64,000 nt of DNA from Fallopia convolvulus (Eukaryota; Streptophyta; Magnoliopsida; Caryophyllales; Polygonaceae): positions 9,887,343 through 9,951,342 of the forward strand of contig OZ024723.1 of the NCBI GenBank assembly GCA_964016875.1, in the 5' to 3' direction. Under the pieces are notes generated by a model. The model was not told where the DNA came from and searched no databases. It saw nothing but the letters and a program-made list of their open reading frames with translations. Position 1 is the first letter of the stretch; every line of letters begins with the position of its first letter. This document shows positions 57,305 through 64,000 of the stretch, in pieces. Position numbers and translations under genes: made by a program.

Positions 57305-57482
57305 TTGATGAGTGGTATTTTCATCATGTCAAAAATAAGATGAAACTATAGAAGAAGGAGGTGGAGAAGATGTACCTGGGTCTGTAGAGGAGGCCGAGAC
57401 AGATTCACCACTCAACGGAGTTGATACCGAGTCTTCCACTTGAGGGAAACGATGTTTGAGGAGCTGGGGAATTGTCAAGGGA

Positions 57483-57868
57483 CTACATGGGCGGTATTGG
57501 TGACGATGGAGTCACCGACAAGCTGGTCGTGAAGGTTGGGGACGTTCTGCATGGCACGGGCGAAGGCGGAGTTGGTGGCGAATTGGGCGCCAAGTTGGAA
57601 GGCCAAGGAGACGAGGCTAATTGTAAAAGTGAGGTCGGGGGATCATGAATAATTTCAAGGACTGATGCCGGGCTTTGGACATGTAGTGGGTATGGGAAAT
57701 TGGTCTCATCAAAAATGACATGGCACGCAATGTAGACACGATTAGTAGGGACATTAAGACATAAATAACCCTTATGCTTGGAACTATAACCAATAAAGAT
57801 GCAAGGAGATGACCGAAATTCAAGTTTGTTGGCCGTGTATGGACGAAGAAAGGGGTAGAAAAGACATC
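57483..57868 (-). pseudogene. pol: Copia-3 integrase C-terminal part
   Basis: Continues the integrase after the insertion: FGCLFYPFLRPYTANKLEF, SPCIFIGYSSKHKGYLCL and IACHVIFDETNFPYP, then a Pro/Ser/Thr-rich linker to RT. The frame before FGC belongs to the inserted element. Confidence 0.85.
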
Positions 57869-58028
57869 CAAAATGTTGAGCAAAAATGTACACAAAATTG
57901 CAAAACACATTTAAATTATTTTTATTTTAGTTCGACCCTCTCTTTTGACTCTTTTGATTAAAAGCAATACTGATACAAACTATTAAGTGGTTTTTAAGAT
58001 TTGGGCTGCACCCAATTTTGATGGGTTG

Positions 58029-59365
58029 CCTACGTATCTCTTTAAAGAGAATCAAGCCTTACGTAGTTCAAAATATTTTAATTTTGGTTTGGTTTGATTT
58101 TCACGCATCATTGGAACAATCCCGAACCCACCTTCTAGGAAGGGTTGCTCGGATTCAAACCAACTATCATTTGCGTGATGTGAATAAGATTAAACCCACC
58201 TTCTAGGAAGGGTTGTCTAATCTCTTCACTATCAAACATGTGATTAAAGGTTTATATATTTTAATTTGATTTGTGACAGAATATGACATATTTATATATT
58301 ATGTCAAACGTCCTACGTATCCACTTATATGTTGTGGAATCAAGTCAAACGTAGTTCTAGGTATCAAATAATATGGGTTGAATTTTGACTTTATATTTAT
58401 ATTTAAAAGTCAACTTAATATTTATGATTGGACTCAAACATATATGTCAAGTCCCCTACATGACTCTTTTAAAGAAATCAAGTCAAAGGTAGGTCTCAAA
58501 GAGCCATAGGTTCGATCAAATATGATTTTTTTATCGTCGTGACTGAACTCAATGAGCTTTTTCTTTATATTGAGCTTCCTACGTATCTGACGAATCAGAA
58601 TCAAGTCATCGTAGTTCAAACTTAAGACTTTAGATATTATGTCTATTAAATTTGTTTTAATGCATCCGAGAATTGAATTCGAACCCACCTTCTAGGAAGG
58701 GTTGCCCAAACTCTCCTCAACTATCATTTGCATGTATATTATTATTTTTTAAATCTTGTCTTTAGTGCATCAAAGGATGGAAATAAACCCACCTTCTAGG
58801 AAGGGTTGTCTAAATCCTCCATATTATCATATGCAAAACAAAAGACAAGTTCATTTCATATTTTGATTTTATTTTTAAAGTAATTGTTAAACCCAATATT
58901 TATGTATTTTATATTGGGCGCCCAACATACTCTTTTAAGAGGATCAAGTAGGGCGTAGTTCTTAAAAAGAACTGTTTAATTTTATTGTCGACTTTACTTT
59001 ATGTTTGAAAGTCAACTTAAATTTTATCTCAACTCGATAGTATGTATTAATCAAGTTTTCCACATAGTCCATAAAGGACATTATATTATACATAGTTCTA
59101 AAAATAGAACAAGTATTTTAGATTGATTTTTGTGTGTATGCGACTGAACTCGATATATATTATATTGAATATCGAGTGCCTACGTAGCTTTATAAAAAGC
59201 GTCAAGTCTTAACATAGTTCTCAATAAAAGACCAATTAAATATTGTATATGGTCTTAAATTGATTTTAATTTGAAGTTGTGATTGAACTTGACGAGCATT
59301 TGTGCGCTTTATGTCAAGCCTCCTACGTACCCTTTTGAAAGGGATCAAATCTTACATAGTTCTTC
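58029..59365 (+). repeat. Array of eight paired hairpin modules
   Basis: Module B reads CCTACGTA, inner hairpin, (A)TCAAGTC, ACGTAGTTC. Copies begin near 58029, 58312, 58454, 58578, 58920, 59061, 59179 and 59322. Inner stems are TCTCTTT/AAAGAGA, CCAC/GTGG, TCTTT/AAAGA, TCTGA/TCAGA, CTCTT/AAGAG, GTCC/GGAC, GCTTT/AAAGC and CCCTTT/AAAGGG: different sequences, all paired. Most copies are preceded by module A, a second hairpin ending a few bases upstream, such as ACTCGATAT/ATATCGAGT (59147-59176) or CCCAATAT/ATATTGGG (58892-58918). The word CCCACCTTCTAGGAAGGGTTG also recurs at about 58124, 58195, 58684 and 58790. Confidence 0.8.
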
Positions 59366-60547
59366 TATCAGTACATTAGCATTTTCATCTTAGCCTTAAA
59401 TTTGTGACAGCCAAGATAAATATTAAAATTGTAATAGGCTTTCCAATAATGGATACCTTTATAAATATATTATTTTTGTGGGTAATTTATATAATTACAT
59501 CAAATGGTCATATTGAAATCCATGACCGTGCACATATACTAGTTTGTCCATGTGCATCATTTTAATTTAAAATCAACAAGCCTTATTTTTAACCCACTTA
59601 ATTAAAAAGAATGCAGTGGATAAAATATACAAGAAATTAGTTACTAATCCACTTCATTCTCTATTTTATTAACCCCACATTGATTATTTAAGTATTATAT
59701 GTGCATACTCACGGTGGAATTGGATCATATATATCCACTGTGCAAATGCTGATCAACGATTATCAATTCATCATGTGGGATTTGATCAGTTGACTTATTT
59801 TATTTTATTAGACATCTCTTATATCATGTGGGCCTAAATACTCAAGTACTCTCAAAATTACTCTCTCTACAGATATCTGATAAGAGAAAATTGATCTTAA
59901 ATTAATTAGGAGATTAGAATACCCACTAGGATTTTCATAGATAATTAATTTAAATTAGTGTATTCTAATTCTTTTTTTTTGTTTGCTTCTCCTGTGTACA
60001 TATAATCTTTTCGTGATATTAATTTCACGATCGAAAGTCGGAACTTGCATATTTCTATTTTGATTCCAGTTGAATTGTATTAGAGATAGCTTAATTTGAT
60101 TCAATTTAGAAGCCCATGATCGACTAATCTGTAGTGATCGACAACCATATATTAAATTTAGTTGTTAGGCTTCTCATGATCAATCACGAATGCATGTCCA
60201 TAGATCTTGAATGATATATATGGTTCCATGAATGAACTTGAACGTAGAACTGTCAATTGGTACATATGGTTATTATTCAAGCCTCTGTAATCTCATGTCC
60301 ATGTCCATATTGCATTTTAAATCAGAATATTTAAATAAGACTCAGGCGGGTATTAATTTAGTGATCCCCCATTGATCAAAGAATCCTCTTGTTGAAAATT
60401 GCATAAATTCTGATTCATATGAACAAGAAACCGTTTCCTTTTGTCAAACAGGATTACCCTTGTACTCAATTTTAATTAAACGTGGAATAAATCCTGGATT
60501 AAATTGGGCATTATAACGGCTCGGAAAGGCCTACTTTATAATTTTGT

Positions 60548-60655
60548 GGATCCATTCGGTTCCACGGGTGTGGTGTTCGGATCCATTCGGTTCCTCCCAG
60601 GCCACGGGTATGTGTATGAATGTGGTGTTCGGACCCATTCGGTTCCTCCCATGCC
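60548..60655 (+). repeat. ~50-bp tandem repeat, about 2.5 copies
   Basis: Unit contains GG(A)(T/C)CCATTCGGTTCC, then TCCCA(G/T)GCCAC(GGGT), then GTGTGGTGTTCGGA. Non-coding. Confidence 0.75.
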
Positions 60656-61422
60656 ACAAATTAGATTTCAAAAATAATAATCAAGAGAAGGAAATAGGAG
60701 GAGGAATTGCCCTTGATCACCAAAATATGGTAGATGGCGCATGCCGTTGTTGTCTTTCACATACTCTTCCTTTCTATCCTTTTAATTTTGGTGGAGACCA
60801 GAGATCGTAATTGTATTCTCATGCACTCTATATTGTGATCGCACCGAGAGGCAGAGAAGCCCCTTGAACTCCATTATTGTTGAGGAGAAGACTTAATTAA
60901 AGTCTTAAGTGTGTGGTATCTCCTCCCTCTCTGTATAAAGATTGGGGAAATGAACCCCATTGTTGTTTTTCGGTTGTGTCTATCAGGCTGAAGAAGGATG
61001 AAGCCCCCCGTTATTTTTACCCATTGGCCAACCCTTTTTTCCTCTTATTTTTCCCCATTTATAGGAAAGTAAAAGAAGGTAGTTAGTGGATGATTAGTGA
61101 TAACCACCCAAAAAAAACGTTTAAGAGAATTAATTAATTTTTTTTTCTCTCTTCATTAATCTGATAAATGAGAAACCGTAATTTGCAACTGCCAACTGTA
61201 ATTTTTTTTATTTGTTTTATTTTTCTTTTGGGCTAGTTTAAATTTATTCAAACAAAACTCAATTTGAGCCCAAGAAGATTTGTAAAAGCCCATTTTAAAT
61301 ATGAGAGCTTTTTTGTTAAATTTATGATAAATTAACCAAATTATTATTTTGATTAATTCTCACCATATCATATAAATTCATGAAAAATTTAAAATCATGA
61401 AATTTTACTCGTCAACACAAAA

Positions 61423-62530
61423 CTTTTGAGAAATTTGTAATCAGGGATTTTATTACAGAGAACCTCAAAAGGAGACTTAAAATTCAAAATAGAGGTTAAA
61501 GTTCTATTATGAAGGTAGACAACAATATGAAATGCATGCTTCCAAAAAAGGTAGGCAATTTAGAGTGTGATAGTAAAGCCAAACCTTTTTCAACAATAGT
61601 GCAGTGACGGCGTTTAGCTGCACCATTTTGAGATTGTGTATGAGGACAAGAGACTCTATGAATAATACCCTGAGATTGTAAGAAATGGGAAACATTTTTG
61701 TATTCTCCTCCCCAATCGAATTGAAATTGTTTTATTTTGGTGGAGAATTGAGTTTCAACAATTTATTGGAACAACTGAAAAGTGGATAGTACCTGAGATT
61801 TTTGTGACAAGAAATAGATCCATACAAACTTGGTACAGTGATCAACAAATATAAGAAAATAACGATTGCAATTCAAAGAAGAAACGGGGGTAGGACCCCA
61901 AACATCCGAGTATATCAATTCAAAAGGAGACAAACTAGAAGAATGACTACAACGAAGAGAAAGTCTAAGACTTTTCCCTAACTAACAGGACTCACAAATG
62001 TGTTTTAAATTATGTAAAGAAACTGGTAATTGAAACCTAGACACTGAACGACGAAAAACTGACTCATGAGGATGACCAAAGCGCTCATGCCATATTTGAA
62101 GAGTTGTCTTTTCTCCAAGGTAGGCTCGAGGTGGGTTGATGGGCGGCGGATGAGGTTGAATCAAGTGGTAGAGCCCATTTTCAATGGTTCCTTTGAGGAG
62201 TGTTCGTCCCTACTGGTCCTTCACAAAACAACAGGTAGGATAAAAAATCATATAAGCATCATTGTCTTTAGTTAATTGGGAAACACTAAGTAGATTTTTC
62301 TTGATTTGGGGAATAAAAAAAATATTATGAAGTTGTACGGGTTTAGGAAAGGAAGGTAATGAAGTTTTGCCCAAATGCGTAATAGGAAGGGACATACCGT
62401 TGCCTACTTGTAAACCATCACTGAAATTGTAGTCAGAGTGCACATAAAGATTACTGAAATCCGATGTAACATGATTGGTAGATCCCGAATCAAAGCACCA
62501 ATTGGGATCCCCAATTGCAGACGGCTGCTG
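61423..62530 (-). pseudogene. pol: Copia-3 protease and integrase N-terminal part
   Basis: From the right: CFDSGSTNHVTSDF (protease active site DSG, near 62495), NGMSLPITHLG, NIFFIPQIKKNLLSVSQL, IWHERFGHPHESV...CESC (HHCC finger), ELIYSDVWGPTPVSS (first Asp), FDWGGEY (second Asp) and NGAAKRRHCTIVEKGLAL. The catalytic Glu of the usual E-R-K-H is Lys here, so integrase could not work even without the stops. It ends at the inserted element at KFLKSF. Confidence 0.88.
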
Positions 62531-63509
62531 ACCAATGAAGTAATTTTGATAAGGAGGTGCAGTGGTGTTGTATTGTGGGGCAACTTGCTGTTGAGAGTAG
62601 TATGAGTGAGACGCCCCATCAGAATAGGACCTTGATTGGGAGCTTTGACCGCCGCGACCTCACCTGCCCCCGCGACCACCACCACGACTGTTATAGTTCG
62701 GATTTGTAGGCGGAAATTCCGAAAGATTAGCCCTTTGCCAGCAATTAATCGCTTCATTCCCAGGTGTGGCACAAATCTGGCATGTTGGGCGAGAAGGAGA
62801 TTGTCCCGAATCAGTGCTAGTGTTGTTGCGATTGTTCGAGGACTGCCCACGAGAATTACGACTAGCCACGTTCTCTGATAAAGAGGACTCAGTAGAAATA
62901 GTCAAAGAAGAATTAATATACTCTTCTTCATGTAAAAGCAAACCAAGGAGTTCATCAGAAGATATTTGCTCCTTCTGCATATTGTATGAGGTTAAAAACG
63001 CCGAGTAGGTCGAATCAAGACCATTCAAAAGACATTCAATGAACTCAGAATCTGTAACAATAATACCGCATTCAACCAAAGCGTCGGAAAAACTTCTCTT
63101 TTTCTCCACATACTCCAAGATACTGAGATTGCCTTTCTTGAGGTTCTGCATTTGTTGCTTGAGATGCATAGAACGAGCACGAGTCTGAGCAAAAAAATCC
63201 GCTCAAGAATACCCCATGCCTCAAATGTGGTTTTAGCCCTAGCAACGTGGGCCAACAAGGGAGTGGAGAGCATGGAGCGAATCCACAACAATATGAAACG
63301 GTCCTTCTGTGTCCAATCGGCGAAGGCCGGATTGGGCTCGGGTGGCGTTGTAGATCCGGCAGCCACATGTAGGGTGGCAGGCGGCGCGTTCTCGGGAGCA
63401 AGAAAACCATCAATGGAATATGCTTCGAGTGATTATTTAATGGTATGCCTCCAAATAGTATAGTTGTGTCTTTCAAGCTTAATGTTAAGCGTGGGAAATT
63501 GAAGGGCCA
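62530..63509 (-). pseudogene. gag: Copia-3 gag
   Basis: Starts MALQFPTLNIKLERHNYTIWRH near 63509, followed by a stop, SIDGFLAPENAPP, WTQKDRFILLWIRSMLSTPLLAHVA and TTFEAWGILERIF. A frameshift near 63200 leads to MHLKQQMQNLKKGNLSILEYVEKK, LLNGLDSTYSAFLTSYN and LLGLLLHEEEYI. A knuckle CQICATPGNEAINC has Asn where His is expected. The tail is Gly/Arg/Ser-rich and shifts frame near 62660. Confidence 0.85.
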
Positions 63510-63600
63510 TATTGGGAGACAATTTGATTGGCCAGAGAGGTCGATTCTTTGCCTGAATTGAAATATATTTGATTTGATCCTAGGTTGCATTATGCCCTAC

Positions 63601-64000
63601 TTGCTTTTGTATATAGGATTCCTATTAGGGTTTGAGACCGACAGGAGATAACAATAATAGGATACTGATAAGTTGAGGTTAAAAAATTGGTTCTTTTCAG
63701 ATCCCTAGGTATTGAACTTGAGAATTATCTATACGACAACAATTTAATTTCTCTAGTGTGATTTTAAACTATCGTAGTAGTTCTAGGGTTTGAATGATTC
63801 TAGCGGAACACGACATCGAATGTTAGGTTTATTTATCCCAACTAATCTTGCTTATAATAACAAGGAAGATTTGGTTCATGCACTCTTTCACTTTTCAACC
63901 CTTTTTATTCCAACTTTTTGTTCTTCCCTTTTCATCTTCATTTTTTTTCTCTGTGGGAGGTTCGGTACCGACCCTACCAAGGTCGGTAACAAGTTCTGCT
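63601..64000. other. Right edge of window, nothing recognised
   Basis: No LTR, primer site or coding signal identified. It may be Copia-3 leader or the flank beyond a truncated end. Confidence 0.4.

Larger units (their letters stand above)
57874..61417. mobile_element. 3,544-bp insertion with LTR-like ends and hairpin array
   Basis: Perfect 5-bp target duplication CAAAA (57869-57873, 61418-61422) splits Copia-3 integrase at DYKFLKSF/GC. Ends are TGTTGAGC...CGTCAACA, i.e. TG...CA with a 6-bp inverted TGTTGA. I find no internal LTR pair, primer site or coding sequence. The simplest reading is a very long solo LTR; a non-autonomous LTR element is the alternative. It holds eight hairpin modules (58029-59365), a tandem repeat (60548-60655) and a possible TATA motif TGTATAAAGATTGG near 60932. 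Confidence 0.8.
55470..63600 (-). mobile_element. Ty1/copia LTR retrotransposon (Copia-3), split by a 3.5-kb insertion
   Basis: Minus-strand element with gag at the right and RNase H at the left, followed by a polypurine tract (minus GGGGGG, 55676-55681) and an LTR starting TATTAGGATATT at 55675. The insertion at 57874-61417 cuts the integrase. No 5' LTR or primer site is seen up to 64000, so the right end is missing or lies outside. Frameshifts and altered catalytic residues make it defective. Confidence 0.88.

Noticed and set aside
57874..61417. CRISPR-like array, because of regularly spaced repeats
   Set aside because: Spacing is irregular, repeats are palindromic and diverged, and this is plant nuclear DNA inside an LTR-type insertion.

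Overview
This is flowering-plant nuclear DNA, most likely from a eudicot. It is AT-rich, and nearly all coding sequence belongs to plant retroelements: Ty1/copia elements with initiator-Met tRNA primer sites, Ty3/gypsy Tat-like and Del-like elements, a plant L1-type LINE, TRIMs, hAT-type MITEs and a tRNA-derived SINE. I cannot name the species. The one host gene that looks intact is a five-exon GDSL esterase/lipase on the minus strand (10854-21259). Its ~1.07 kb of coding sequence is stretched over 10.4 kb by introns full of transposons.

Layout. 1-7510: a minus-strand LINE whose ORF1 is split by a copia element (1558-6454, 235-bp LTRs, TSD ACCAC). 7768-9524: a hAT-like remnant with CCGA-rich arrays. 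10122-10378: a MULE-like MITE. 10854-21259: the GDSL gene, carrying a TRIM, an LTR, two hAT MITEs and a SINE in its introns. 22233-28514: a second copia element (minus strand, TSD GAGGG) about 1 kb upstream of the GDSL start codon. A near-identical 1.3 kb copy of the GDSL promoter, the first 61 codons and the adjoining LTR lies inside this element. 28676-29669: a TRIM with a solo LTR nested in it. 31498-37244 and 47604-48190: a Ty3/gypsy element split by a SIRE-like copia (37245-47598, minus strand, TSD CATAC), which itself holds a truncated Tat-type gypsy (42333-45572). Three-deep nesting is therefore visible. 50604-50964: hAT MITE. 52226-53156: a TRIM with three LTRs. 53908-54988: a second copy of the gypsy LTR. 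55470-63600: a third copia (minus strand), split by a 3,544-bp insertion (57874-61417, TSD CAAAA).

Most notable observations: (i) the GDSL promoter and signal-peptide exon have been duplicated into a retrotransposon, making an in-frame 171-codon chimeric ORF; (ii) the 3.5 kb insertion carries about eight paired hairpin modules whose inner stems differ in sequence but keep pairing; (iii) four complete hAT MITEs, each with a perfect 8-bp TSD, are each filled with a different GC-rich word; (iv) the SIRE-like LTRs carry three AGTTCCCA-N5-TGGGAACT hairpins.

Nearly all retroelement ORFs are broken by frameshifts and stop codons. No tRNA, rRNA or CRISPR features were seen. All assignments come from reading motifs, terminal repeats and target-site duplications by eye; no database search was run.
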